Below, in pieces: positions 7,183 to 15,420 of a DNA stretch of 32,166 nucleotides (its first letter is position 1; each line of letters begins with the position of its first letter). The stretch spans positions 1 through 32,166 of the forward strand of contig CALPIR020000003.1 in NCBI GenBank assembly GCA_943323675.2, written 5' to 3'. Source of the stretch: Chitinophaga pinensis. GTDB lineage: Bacteria; Bacteroidota; Bacteroidia; UKL13-3. A program made the position numbers and the translations under genes. A model generated the notes under the pieces. It did not search any database and was not told where the DNA came from. It saw only the letters and a program-made list of their open reading frames with translations.

Positions 7183-7996
7183 TCAAAAACAAATTATAAC
7201 AAGTAAACCAGATAATTTTAACCATTATCTGAAAAAACTATGGCGCTACAAAGCCCTAATATGGGTTTTTGCCCAACGCGACATCAAAGTTAAATATGCG
7301 CAAACTGCACTAGGTGTAGCTTGGACCATTCTTCAACCACTTACCGCCTTAGTTATTTACACAGTATTTTTTGGTGTTATCATGAATTGGTCGGCAGGTA
7401 ATATTCCTTTTCCATTATATGTATTAAGCGGATTAATAGGGTGGAATTTTTTTTCTTATATTATATACTCAGGCTCTTCAAGTGTACAAGATGCTTCATT
7501 TACAATAAAAAAAATATATTTCCCTAAAAGCATTTTGCCCTTATCTAAAGTGGTTGTGGCTTTTGTAGAACTTATTTTTAGTTTATTTTTACTTATACCA
7601 CTGATGATATATTACGGCATTCCTTTGTCGTGGCATATTGTATTTTTACCATTTGTACTAATTTATAACACATGTTGTGGTCTTTTACTAGTGTTTTGGG
7701 TTGCATCCTTTGCATACAAGAAAAAGGATTTATTCCACTTACTTCCTTATATTGTTAATTTGGGAATGTGGCTCACACCTGTATTTTTTACAAGTAATTT
7801 TTTGCCAGAAAAGCTTCGGATTATTGCCATAATTAATCCGATGGCTAATGTCGTGGATCTTTGGAGATGGCTTCTATTTAACAATGTAGATTTCAATTTG
7901 ATTTGGGTATTAAATTTTATAGTTATACTTATTCTAAGTATTTTTGGTATGTATTACTATAATAAAAAAGAAGGCGAATTCGCAGATTTTGTATGA
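7175..7996 (+). CDS. wzm: Polysaccharide ABC exporter permease (Wzm-like)
   Basis: An ABC-2 type permease of 273 residues from the ATG at 7175; an in-frame TTG at 7154 would add seven residues but places the start deeper in the preceding gene. The cytoplasmic N-terminal helix with W-R-Y-K-A-L-I-W-V-F-A-Q-R-D-I-K-V-K-Y and the A-L-G-V-A-W-T-I-L-Q-P motif are typical of the O-antigen export family. About six hydrophobic segments follow, with the conserved W-L-T-P-V-F-F and I-N-P-M-A near the end. It forms the inner-membrane channel that moves a finished lipid-linked polysaccharide. It overlaps the aminotransferase stop by 8 bases and the ATPase start by 4. Confidence 0.92.
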   Translation: MHDQKQIITSKPDNFNHYLKKLWRYKALIWVFAQRDIKVKYAQTALGVAWTILQPLTALVIYTVFFGVIMNWSAGNIPFPLYVLSGLIGWNFFSYIIYSGSSSVQDASFTIKKIYFPKSILPLSKVVVAFVELIFSLFLLIPLMIYYGIPLSWHIVFLPFVLIYNTCCGLLLVFWVASFAYKKKDLFHLLPYIVNLGMWLTPVFFTSNFLPEKLRIIAIINPMANVVDLWRWLLFNNVDFNLIWVLNFIVILILSIFGMYYYNKKEGEFADFV

Positions 7997-9108
7997 TGAA
8001 TGACACAGCAATTAAAATAGAAAATCTGTCCAAAAAGTACTTTTTAAATAATGGCAAAAATTTACTCATAAGTAATAAAGAGGAATTTTGGGCATTAAAT
8101 AATGTGTCATTTGAAGTAAAAAAAGGAGAAAAAATAGTAATAACTGGCCCTAATGGAAGTGGCAAAAGTACATTGTTAAAAATACTGGCAGGAATTATAA
8201 AACCATCCGAAGGAGAAGTGACAATATATGGACGAGTAGCAAGTATTTTAGATATTGGTGCTGGTTTTCATCCCGAACTAAGTGGAAGTGATAATATTTA
8301 TTTAAATGGTCAATTACTTGGGTTTTCTAAATATGAAATTAAACAGAAATATAACGACATAGTAGAATTCAGCGGAATTGAAAAATTTATTAATGAGCCA
8401 ATAAAGCACTATTCAAACGGAATGTATTTGCGTTTAGCTTTTAGCATAATAGCACATTTAGATTTTGATATATATCTTTTTGATGAAGTAATTAATGTAG
8501 GTGATGCTGAATTCAGAGAAAAGTCTAAAAAACTATTTGATAATGATAAATATAAAACGGTAATACTTGCCACACATGTATTAGATGAAATAAACACCCC
8601 TTCCAATAGAGTTGTCAAATTAGAAAATGGCCTTTTATCGGAAGAAAAGAGTTCAAACAATTTGGAAAAGGAAAGTGAAATTGATTTTTTGGAAGGAATT
8701 ATCAAATTTGAAAAAGGAATAATTGAAATTAAAAGGACTGACTTTGACGATAAGATAGAATTTATTATAACATCAACCTTAAACGAGCCACACTTAAAAG
8801 AAAAGCATTTAATTACTTGTTTAGTAGATATAAGAAGCAACTATTTGATGAGCCATTTAGGATTTAAACACATTAACGAGATTGAATACATTGATGAGTT
8901 TTCCTTTTCTCAAAAATTTATACTTAATAAGATATTGTTTAGAGGTGGTAACTATAGTTTATCTTTTATTTATACAAGAAGTGGTGACCCTAGCGATTAT
9001 TATAAGTTATCTAAAAAGTTTGATTTTTACTTTGATAATAAAATATTTGAGTTAAATTATTCAAATGAGAACGCATATGGATCTATAATTTATCCCAATA
9101 CCCTCTAA
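7993..9108 (+). CDS. wzt: Polysaccharide ABC exporter ATPase with C-terminal substrate domain (Wzt-like)
   Basis: The nucleotide-binding domain has Walker A G-P-N-G-S-G-K-S-T at 52-60, a signature Y-S-N-G-M at 140-144 (commonly Y-S-S-G-M in this family), Walker B D-I-Y-L-F-D-E at 159-165 and the switch His195. The I-L-D-I-G-A-G-F-H-P-E-L-S-G segment at 85-98 is typical of Wzt. Residues about 230-371 form an added beta-rich domain resembling the Wzt C-terminal carbohydrate-binding region, which in E. coli O8/O9a recognises the capped non-reducing end of the chain. Such a domain implies that export needs a terminal modification. Start choice between the ATGs at 7993 and 7996 is open. The gene is AT-richer than those before it. 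Confidence 0.9.
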   Translation: MMNDTAIKIENLSKKYFLNNGKNLLISNKEEFWALNNVSFEVKKGEKIVITGPNGSGKSTLLKILAGIIKPSEGEVTIYGRVASILDIGAGFHPELSGSDNIYLNGQLLGFSKYEIKQKYNDIVEFSGIEKFINEPIKHYSNGMYLRLAFSIIAHLDFDIYLFDEVINVGDAEFREKSKKLFDNDKYKTVILATHVLDEINTPSNRVVKLENGLLSEEKSSNNLEKESEIDFLEGIIKFEKGIIEIKRTDFDDKIEFIITSTLNEPHLKEKHLITCLVDIRSNYLMSHLGFKHINEIEYIDEFSFSQKFILNKILFRGGNYSLSFIYTRSGDPSDYYKLSKKFDFYFDNKIFELNYSNENAYGSIIYPNTL

Positions 9109-9258
9109 AATTCTCCCCTTAAGTGTAAATATCAAAAGTTTTCATTAAAGAAAAATTTATACCAATAACCATTTTGATATAGGTTGGGGGCCTTAAGTTA
9201 ATACAATCACCCTTTCATTATTTTTACATTTCTAACACCTAGCTTAAAGAATCATAAG

Positions 9259-9299
9259 ATTAAACAGACAATGTGAGATGCCTTTTTGTTCTGTTTAAT
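9259..9299. repeat. Inverted repeat with 21-base loop
   Basis: ATTAAACAGA (9259-9268) and TCTGTTTAAT (9290-9299) are exact reverse complements. The hairpin is AT-rich and lacks a following T-run, so it is a weak terminator at best; it may be a regulator site or mRNA structure. Confidence 0.45.
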
Positions 9300-9507
9300 G
9301 GCTCTAAATAGGAAATTTGTGTTGGTTTTGATAATTGCATGAAAACTTGCTTAATTTTATCTAACTCTTTTTAACGCTCAACAAATTGAATAGAACAAAA
9401 CCATTTCTTTTTTAATTTTTACAATTTAAAGTTGATATTTTTGCCTACTTCAAAATTGTTCCTCGTAAGGAAAAACCTACAATAAGCCAATAGTATACAT
9501 TAAACTA

Positions 9508-9515
9508 TACCTTTG
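9508..9515 (+). promoter_or_regulatory. Candidate -7 element for the PhyH operon
   Basis: TACCTTTG matches TAnnTTTG exactly and ends 17 bases before the ATG at 9533. No TTG or TTTG lies about 19 bases upstream, so the -33 element is missing or divergent. Confidence 0.35.
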
Positions 9516-9532
9516 GATAAACATAATTTAAA

Positions 9533-10447
9533 ATGAACGTAGATAGGAAAATCTTTTTTAAAGATGTAGAAGTTGACAATGAATTTAATTCAAAGGGATT
9601 TGTTGTACATGGTAATATTTCTGATAAGACAATAAAAACTTTAACAGATGTATTCAAAGAACTTGAAATTCCAGATTCATATGGGTTTGGCTATAATGTG
9701 GGTTTGAATACAGAATTATTTGAAAAGAGGAAAGCTATGCAGGATAATATTAAAGAAATTATTTCAGCTGAAATATTACCTCTTTTAAATAATAAAGAAC
9801 TATTTACAGCTACATTCATGAATAAAGTAGCAAACAGTAAAATATTTTTACCAGCACACCAAGATTGGACCTATACAAATGAAGATGAATTTGATTCTGT
9901 TATGTGTTGGATCCCATTGGTAGATGTTACCATGAAAAATGGAGCAATGTGTTTTGTACCCTCTTCTAATAAATTATTTAATTACACACGTTCATTTCCG
10001 TTTCCTTTGGCACAAACGCCCGTTGATAAAAATTGTGGTAATTTGATAGGGTATATGAAAACGATAAATATGAAAGCTGGTGAAATGGTATTTATTAATC
10101 ATAAAACGGTACATGCGTCATTTCCTAATAGTACAGATACAGATCGACTAGCTGTTGGATTGAGCATTGCCCCCAAAAATGAAGATTTATTCGTGTATTG
10201 CTTAAACCCGGTTACTCAAGGAAAAACTAAACTGAAATATCTAGTAGATGAATATTTTTTAGTGAATTATCGACATTATTATATTGAAAATAAATTTAAT
10301 AATAGCATGCCTTATGACTTTAAATACCCAATAATAGAAGAAACGAAGCAAATATTACCAGATATTTCTTGGGAAGATTGTGTAGATTTCTTTGAAAATA
10401 GTGGTCTAAAGTTTAATCCGTTAATTGTTAGTCAAGGAAAAAATTAA
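9533..10447 (+). CDS. PhyH-family Fe(II)/2-oxoglutarate dioxygenase, copy 1
   Basis: This 304-residue protein shows the phytanoyl-CoA dioxygenase pattern: the iron ligands H109-Q-D111 in A-H-Q-D-W-T, distal His194 in T-V-H-A-S-F-P, and the 2-oxoglutarate-binding Arg205 in T-D-R-L-A. C-W-I-P-L-V-D-V and G-A-M-C-F-V-P-S-S at 125-145 match the conserved core. Such enzymes hydroxylate (or otherwise oxidise) a substrate using O2 and 2-oxoglutarate in the cytoplasm. It is the first of three tandem paralogues; all ligands are intact in each, so all three are probably active. The natural substrate is unknown; a sugar, an acyl chain or a small-molecule precursor are possible. The end overlaps nothing, and copy 2 begins one base after the stop. 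Confidence 0.88.
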   Translation: MNVDRKIFFKDVEVDNEFNSKGFVVHGNISDKTIKTLTDVFKELEIPDSYGFGYNVGLNTELFEKRKAMQDNIKEIISAEILPLLNNKELFTATFMNKVANSKIFLPAHQDWTYTNEDEFDSVMCWIPLVDVTMKNGAMCFVPSSNKLFNYTRSFPFPLAQTPVDKNCGNLIGYMKTINMKAGEMVFINHKTVHASFPNSTDTDRLAVGLSIAPKNEDLFVYCLNPVTQGKTKLKYLVDEYFLVNYRHYYIENKFNNSMPYDFKYPIIEETKQILPDISWEDCVDFFENSGLKFNPLIVSQGKN

Positions 10448-10448
10448 T

Positions 10449-11522
10449 ATGAAAAGTGTTTTAATTGATACAAAAAAACAAGAAGAGTTTGAGTTGAATG
10501 GTTATGTTAAATTTCCACTATTAGACTCCGAAACAAATAATATTCTTTTACAATACTATGATGAGTTAAAGGATAAGATAAATATTCAAAATTCTATTTA
10601 TGGGATATATGTTAGTTTAGATGAAAAAGATAGGGAACTAAAGCTAACAATCATGGATTTTCTACAAAAATCCATTCAACCCAAACTTGATTCATTCCTA
10701 GTAAATTATAAAGTACATTTAGGAGGGTTTATCGTAAAAGAACCCGATAATTTTTCATACACATATCCCCACCAAGATTGGACATTTGTTGACCATGAAG
10801 ACAGAGAGAGTTTTTCGGCAACTGTATGGATAAGTTTAAACGATTTAACTCCCGAAATGGGCTCTTTAGGATTTATTAAAGGGAGCCAACATTTCCTAAA
10901 TGGCATAATTGGTTCACCATCCACACATTTCCGCAATTCAACACAAGGACACGAAGAATTATTATTTCAATACTTAGATTTCCCAAAAGTAAACTGTGGT
11001 GACGCTATAATGTTCAACAATAAGTGTGTTCATGGTGCAAATCCAAATCAAACTCCAAATTCTAGAGTAATTATTGGTATAGGTATTACTCCCAAAGAAT
11101 CAAGTTTATATCACTATTTTCTAAAACCAAATTCAACAGATAAGTTTTTAAAACTTAAGGTTAATGAAGACTTTTTTATGGACTACATGAATCAAGATTT
11201 AATAAATACTTACAATGATGGTCAAGTGCCAAACAATTGTATAGTAGAAGACGAAATAGATTTGGAAATAAATCAATATAGCAACGATGAAATGATTAAA
11301 ATGATATTGGAAAAAGGAAATATAAAAAATGATTTTTTTATAAAAAGACCAGAAAATAAAGCAATTAATGAAAATATAGTTGAATTTAAAAAAGTTATCG
11401 AAATCAAAAAAGTATCTACTTATTCCAAAATTGACATGAGCAAAATTATTAATTTCTTCAGAATATATACGCCTTACAATATATTTAAAGAGGCTAAATT
11501 TAGATTAACAGGAAAGTATTAA
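10449..11522 (+). CDS. PhyH-family Fe(II)/2-oxoglutarate dioxygenase, copy 2
   Basis: Start taken at the ATG at 10449 (357 residues), one base after the stop of copy 1; a TTG at 10425 would extend into copy 1. Iron ligands are H108-Q-D110 in P-H-Q-D-W-T-F and His195 in C-V-H-G-A-N-P-N, with Arg206 for 2-oxoglutarate. The central V-W-I-S-L-N-D-L and G-F-I-K-G-S-Q-H segments fit the family. It has about 70 more C-terminal residues than copy 3, rich in Lys, Asn, Glu and Ile, without a motif I recognise. Copies 1-3 share the H-Q-D-W-T core but differ widely elsewhere, so the duplication is old and the substrates or positions modified may differ. Confidence 0.87.
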   Translation: MKSVLIDTKKQEEFELNGYVKFPLLDSETNNILLQYYDELKDKINIQNSIYGIYVSLDEKDRELKLTIMDFLQKSIQPKLDSFLVNYKVHLGGFIVKEPDNFSYTYPHQDWTFVDHEDRESFSATVWISLNDLTPEMGSLGFIKGSQHFLNGIIGSPSTHFRNSTQGHEELLFQYLDFPKVNCGDAIMFNNKCVHGANPNQTPNSRVIIGIGITPKESSLYHYFLKPNSTDKFLKLKVNEDFFMDYMNQDLINTYNDGQVPNNCIVEDEIDLEINQYSNDEMIKMILEKGNIKNDFFIKRPENKAINENIVEFKKVIEIKKVSTYSKIDMSKIINFFRIYTPYNIFKEAKFRLTGKY

Positions 11523-11534
11523 ACACTTACAATT

Positions 11535-12386
11535 ATGACAACACAAATTTTAAAAGATAAAAAATTAGACGAGTTGATTTTAAGTAGAGGATATGTTGTT
11601 ATTCCTTTTTTAAATCCAGTTGAAGTAGAGGATATGTTGAGTTTTTATCATCAAAATCACACAGATGATATTCCTGGATTTTATGTAAGTATTTTTTCTT
11701 CTGATATTAGTTTACGAGAAAAAATATCCCAGAAAATACGATCAATTTACATTAATCACATAGAAAACAATTTTATAAATTACAGGCTTATTGGAGGTAA
11801 TTTTATTGTTAAAACGAATATAGAAAAGGAACGAATACATCCTCATCAGGATTGGACATTTATCGATGAAGAAAATTGTAGAGGATTTAATATATGGATT
11901 CCACTTGTAGATTTAAATGAAGAGAATGGTGCAATTAGAATTACTCCAGGAAGTCATTTATGGGTTAAAAATTATTGTGGTCCAAAAATTCAAGATTCTT
12001 TTCTCGACAAAAAAGAAGAAATTTGGCAGAACATGACAACATTATACCTTAAAGCGGGAGAAGCATTAATTTATGATGCACGTTTATTTCATGCCTCATT
12101 CCCCAATCAAACAGACCAGCCAAGAGTAGCTACAGTTTTCGGTGCAATACCAAATAATGCGAAAATGTATCATTATATTGGAGATGGTGAATTTGTTGAT
12201 GTTTATGATAGTAATGAAGCATTTTTTCTAAGCAATGACATTAACAATGGAGCAAGTGTATTAAACAAGGTAGAAAGGGTAAAAAACCATTCCATTAAAA
12301 ATAAAAATTTACCTGTATATTTAAATGATGTAGGCATTCAAATAGAAAATAAAAAATCATGGTATAGTCGTATTTTTAAAAAATAG
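11535..12386 (+). CDS. PhyH-family Fe(II)/2-oxoglutarate dioxygenase, copy 3
   Basis: This 283-residue protein carries H104-Q-D106 in P-H-Q-D-W-T-F, His186 in L-F-H-A-S-F-P-N-Q and Arg197. W-I-P-L-V-D-L-N-E-E-N-G-A at 121-133 and T-P-G-S-H at 137-141 are close to the family consensus. By eye it is most like copy 2 around the first ligand pair (HQDWTF) and like copy 1 around the distal His (HASFPN). It starts 12 bases after copy 2, and the methyltransferase follows after 9 bases, so these genes are almost surely one transcript. Confidence 0.87.
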   Translation: MTTQILKDKKLDELILSRGYVVIPFLNPVEVEDMLSFYHQNHTDDIPGFYVSIFSSDISLREKISQKIRSIYINHIENNFINYRLIGGNFIVKTNIEKERIHPHQDWTFIDEENCRGFNIWIPLVDLNEENGAIRITPGSHLWVKNYCGPKIQDSFLDKKEEIWQNMTTLYLKAGEALIYDARLFHASFPNQTDQPRVATVFGAIPNNAKMYHYIGDGEFVDVYDSNEAFFLSNDINNGASVLNKVERVKNHSIKNKNLPVYLNDVGIQIENKKSWYSRIFKK

Positions 12387-12395
12387 TTTGTTAAT

Positions 12396-13232
12396 ATGAG
12401 TAAAGCTAAAGTTTTGTATAATAATAACTCTGAAAAAGTTCGCGCCTTTTACAATGATCATACGGAAAAATTTTTAGCTGTTTATGGTAATATAATTCAA
12501 GCATTTAGAACAGATAACGTATCAATTTATTTAGACTACACCATTAAATCTGCTCAATTTAAAAAAGGAGAACATTTACTAGATGCAGGTTGTGGCATTT
12601 GCGGACCAGCAGTCTATTTTGCGGAGAATGTTAGTGATATCAGAATTGATGCCTGTACAATCTCCGAAGTACAAGCTGAAAAAGCTAAATCACTCATTAA
12701 AAATTCAAACCAAATAGAAAGTGTGTTTATATTAAATGAAGACTACCATAAGATAGACAAAGTGTATAACTTAGAGAGTTATGATTGTGTATATTTTTTA
12801 GAATCATTTGGACATTCCAATCAAAAAAACATGCTTATTGATGCTTGCTGGAATGTTCTAAAACCTGGAGGTAGATTGTATATAAAAGATTTGTTTAAAA
12901 GGCTAAGTGACGATGAATGGGAACAACTTAGAATTGATCAAATCTGCGATCAAATAGATAACGCATACCAATATTATATACCAAACCTAAATGAAGTATT
13001 AGATAAAATACGGTCTAAAGGTTTTGTATTAAATTTCGTTAAAATACCTGAGGTTGATCTTTCTACTTTTGAACATTTAAAGATATCAAACGATTTTCAA
13101 AATTTATTTGATATTGGAAAAATAACATCTTGGGACGATTATATTTTTCCCATAGACTTTCTTGAAATATACGCGACAAAGCCTATTAAAGACAACATGA
13201 AAGATATGCACTTGTATTTTATGAATAAATAA
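12396..13232 (+). CDS. Class I SAM-dependent methyltransferase
   Basis: Rossmann-fold motif I is L-L-D-A-G-C-G-I-C-G near residues 57-66, followed by I-S-E-V-Q-A-E-K-A near 90-98 and the acidic D-C-V-Y-F-L-E-S-F-G-H (motif II region) near 129-140; L-K-P-G-G-R-L-Y-I near 153-161 is motif III. This order fits UbiE/Coq5-, sarcosine- and tocopherol-type methyltransferases that act on small molecules or sugars. The 278-residue product has no membrane segment. Its TAA overlaps the ATG of the UbiA gene by one base, tying the two in translation. Target unknown: it may methylate the product of the neighbouring UbiA or PhyH enzymes, or cap a sugar chain. Confidence 0.85.
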   Translation: MSKAKVLYNNNSEKVRAFYNDHTEKFLAVYGNIIQAFRTDNVSIYLDYTIKSAQFKKGEHLLDAGCGICGPAVYFAENVSDIRIDACTISEVQAEKAKSLIKNSNQIESVFILNEDYHKIDKVYNLESYDCVYFLESFGHSNQKNMLIDACWNVLKPGGRLYIKDLFKRLSDDEWEQLRIDQICDQIDNAYQYYIPNLNEVLDKIRSKGFVLNFVKIPEVDLSTFEHLKISNDFQNLFDIGKITSWDDYIFPIDFLEIYATKPIKDNMKDMHLYFMNK

Positions 13233-14404
13233 TGCAAAAAAGGATAGCTATATTAAAAAATACTATTAACCTAACAAGAGCAAAAGATTGGAGACTAAGC
13301 TTCATTCCTCTCATTTTTGGCAATTTGTACCTATGGTTAATATTATTCAAAATAAGTTTCGATTTCAAAATCCTATGGATACTATTTCTTTCGTTAACAA
13401 CTTCATTTGGCTTTGCAGCTTTGGGATATTTTATAAATGAATTTTTCGATAAAGAAGATGACTTTATTGCGGGAAAAATCAATAAGCTTCAAATTTTAGA
13501 TGCTTACAAACAAATTATTTTATTTGTTTGCATCTTGCTTTTTACTTTCATACCATGGGCCTTTCTTCCATTTAATAAAATCTCTATTGTCTTAATCACA
13601 ATTCAGGTTTTATTATTTATAATTTATGCTTCTTACCCATTTAGATTAAAAAAAAATAAATATTTATCCGGGATCATAGATTCGATGTATGCCTATACAA
13701 TACCGCTTTTACTATCCTATTATACATTTTATTTAGTTTCAAGAAGTGATTCCTTTAATCCTTTAATTTTATTTACATACAGTTTGTTATTATTGATTAC
13801 AGGGTATAGGAACATTACAATTCATTATATAAATGATATATTCAAGGATAAAAGAGTTGGATTAGTTACATTACCTAGACACATAGGTGTAAAAAAAACA
13901 GATTCATTGCTAAAGATTTGTTTGCTATTAGAAGCTATAATATTGTTTGTGTTTATAATGTTAATAGGACAAAATTATACTGGTTTTTACTTATTGCTTT
14001 TCCCATTTGCTTATAAGCTATACAAAGGATTTTCTCAGTATTTAATATTAAAAAATAAATATATTGTAACTAACTTTATACGTCATATTCCCGATGCATA
14101 TTTTCAGTATTATTTTCCAATTAGCATATTACTATTATTAATAATATCTAATATTAGATGGGCAATATTACTTCCTATCCATTTGATTTTATTTGTGCCT
14201 AATTTTCGTTTTCAACCATTAATAAGCCTTTGGCATAGAATTCATTTCAGGCTTTATTTTAATTATATTTATTATAGTTACATTCGTAAAACAATTAGTT
14301 GGATAATTAATTATAGTATTTTCTTTCTTTTTTTATTGTTTAAAGTTGATTTAAAAAAAAGGAATATTTCGGCAATAAATTATTTAAAGCAAAAAATCAA
14401 ATAG
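13232..14404 (+). CDS. UbiA-family prenyltransferase (integral membrane)
   Basis: The 390-residue product has about eight or more hydrophobic segments and both Asp-rich motifs of the UbiA superfamily: N69-E-F-F-D73-K-E-D-D77 followed by A-G-K-I-N, and N201-D-I-F-K-D206-K-R-V-G. Family members transfer a prenyl or polyprenyl group to an aromatic ring, a glycerol phosphate, a carotenoid or (DPPR synthase) PRPP. The N-E-x-x-D-x-x-x-D-x-x-x-G-K-x-N form of the first motif is not that of UbiA or MenA sensu stricto. A basic, hydrophobic C-terminal extension (about residues 320-390) is unusual. No aromatic-precursor genes are nearby. In this locus a polyprenyl-phosphate-linked sugar donor or a prenylated product are both possible. 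Confidence 0.8.
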   Translation: MQKRIAILKNTINLTRAKDWRLSFIPLIFGNLYLWLILFKISFDFKILWILFLSLTTSFGFAALGYFINEFFDKEDDFIAGKINKLQILDAYKQIILFVCILLFTFIPWAFLPFNKISIVLITIQVLLFIIYASYPFRLKKNKYLSGIIDSMYAYTIPLLLSYYTFYLVSRSDSFNPLILFTYSLLLLITGYRNITIHYINDIFKDKRVGLVTLPRHIGVKKTDSLLKICLLLEAIILFVFIMLIGQNYTGFYLLLFPFAYKLYKGFSQYLILKNKYIVTNFIRHIPDAYFQYYFPISILLLLIISNIRWAILLPIHLILFVPNFRFQPLISLWHRIHFRLYFNYIYYSYIRKTISWIINYSIFFLFLLFKVDLKKRNISAINYLKQKIK

Positions 14405-14430
14405 CATTAAATTATTTCAAACATCAAAAA

Positions 14431-15420
14431 ATGATTTATTTGAAGCACTGTATGTCTATTCTTTTAATGTATTTCCTATTATTAGTTTCTTGTAACAACG
14501 ATAAAATTAATAATCAATACATTAAAAAGATTTTTATAGACAGTAGTAACTTAGAAAATGAAGCTACAAGAAATGAATTAAAAACTGTCTGTAGTACAGA
14601 TACGCTAAAATGCAATCAAAATCTAAGTTATGATCAAGCGCTAACTAAATTAAGAAATACATTTGTTCAAATTAATACCCTTAATGAAAACGAAAACACA
14701 AAGACATATTTGAAAGCACTGCTTTTAAGTGAATTTGTTTATGCCTCCTTTAGCTTTCAATTTTTGGGGTCAGATCTAGGTGAAACAAGCCACCAGGTTT
14801 CCATTGATAATTGGGATAAAATGAATTTAGAAAATTGTTACAATTTGGGTAATAATAATTTGGTGCCTGTTTGGTGTGGTGACAGAACTACCTTTTACAT
14901 TAGATTACTTGATCATTTATTGGGAATAAAGGCAGCTGCAATTTCAATTGAAAATATACATACATTTCCAATTGTTAATATTGGGAAGAGGCGTTTTATA
15001 TTTGACCCGTATGACCCATTTATTATTTTTGATTCTCTAACAATGACGGTGATGGATTATGATGAGGCTTTTAAATATTATTTAAATGATAGCCCACTAA
15101 AAATACTGAGAACAAAGAGGTCTTATGGTTTTCCAAACGAATTAATTTCAAATAAATTAACCAATAATATTTTAGGGTTCTCTAAACATGAAAAGCAAGA
15201 TATTTCACAAAAACTAAAATTTTACTTGATAAAAAACAAGGCCAATTTTTTAAGACGAGTTAATGCCTGTGTTTTCGAAACATACAGTAAAAGTGGCATA
15301 ATTTATCAAACAAATTTAAAAGAGGATAGGTATATCATTCACTTGGAAAATAACTTAAATAACATTCCAATGAATGTAAATCGTTTTAATAAATATTACT
15401 TCGGTAAAGATTGTAAATAG
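14431..15420 (+). CDS. Lipoprotein with transglutaminase-like cysteine hydrolase domain
   Basis: The N-terminus has a hydrophobic stretch ending L-L-V-S-C at residue 21, a lipobox, so the mature protein is probably lipid-anchored. In the middle, Cys149 in V-P-V-W-C-G-D-R-T, His177 in I-H-T-F-P-I-V and Asp192 in F-I-F-D-P-Y-D-P have the order and spacing of the Cys-His-Asp triad of transglutaminase-like proteins. The segment between (R-L-L-D-H-L-L-G-I-K-A-A-A) matches the helix and strand that usually read L-L-R-x-x-G-I-P-A. Members act as proteases, amidases or crosslinkers; a few serve peptide-modification roles. The stop at 15418-15420 abuts the AsnB start. The remaining C-terminal 100 residues are unrecognised. 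Confidence 0.6.
   Translation: MIYLKHCMSILLMYFLLLVSCNNDKINNQYIKKIFIDSSNLENEATRNELKTVCSTDTLKCNQNLSYDQALTKLRNTFVQINTLNENENTKTYLKALLLSEFVYASFSFQFLGSDLGETSHQVSIDNWDKMNLENCYNLGNNNLVPVWCGDRTTFYIRLLDHLLGIKAAAISIENIHTFPIVNIGKRRFIFDPYDPFIIFDSLTMTVMDYDEAFKYYLNDSPLKILRTKRSYGFPNELISNKLTNNILGFSKHEKQDISQKLKFYLIKNKANFLRRVNACVFETYSKSGIIYQTNLKEDRYIIHLENNLNNIPMNVNRFNKYYFGKDCK

Larger units (their letters stand above)
9109..9532. other. Intergenic region of 424 bp between wzt and the PhyH operon
   Basis: I see no gene here. It contains a 10-bp perfect inverted repeat (9259-9299) and, near the right end, a -7-like element (9508-9515). The rest is AT-rich with stops in all frames. Confidence 0.6.

Noticed and set aside
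8409..8840. A 143-codon minus-strand open frame
   Set aside because: It is antisense to the Walker B and C-terminal parts of Wzt; its Ser/Leu/Phe-rich product is what AT-rich reverse reading gives.
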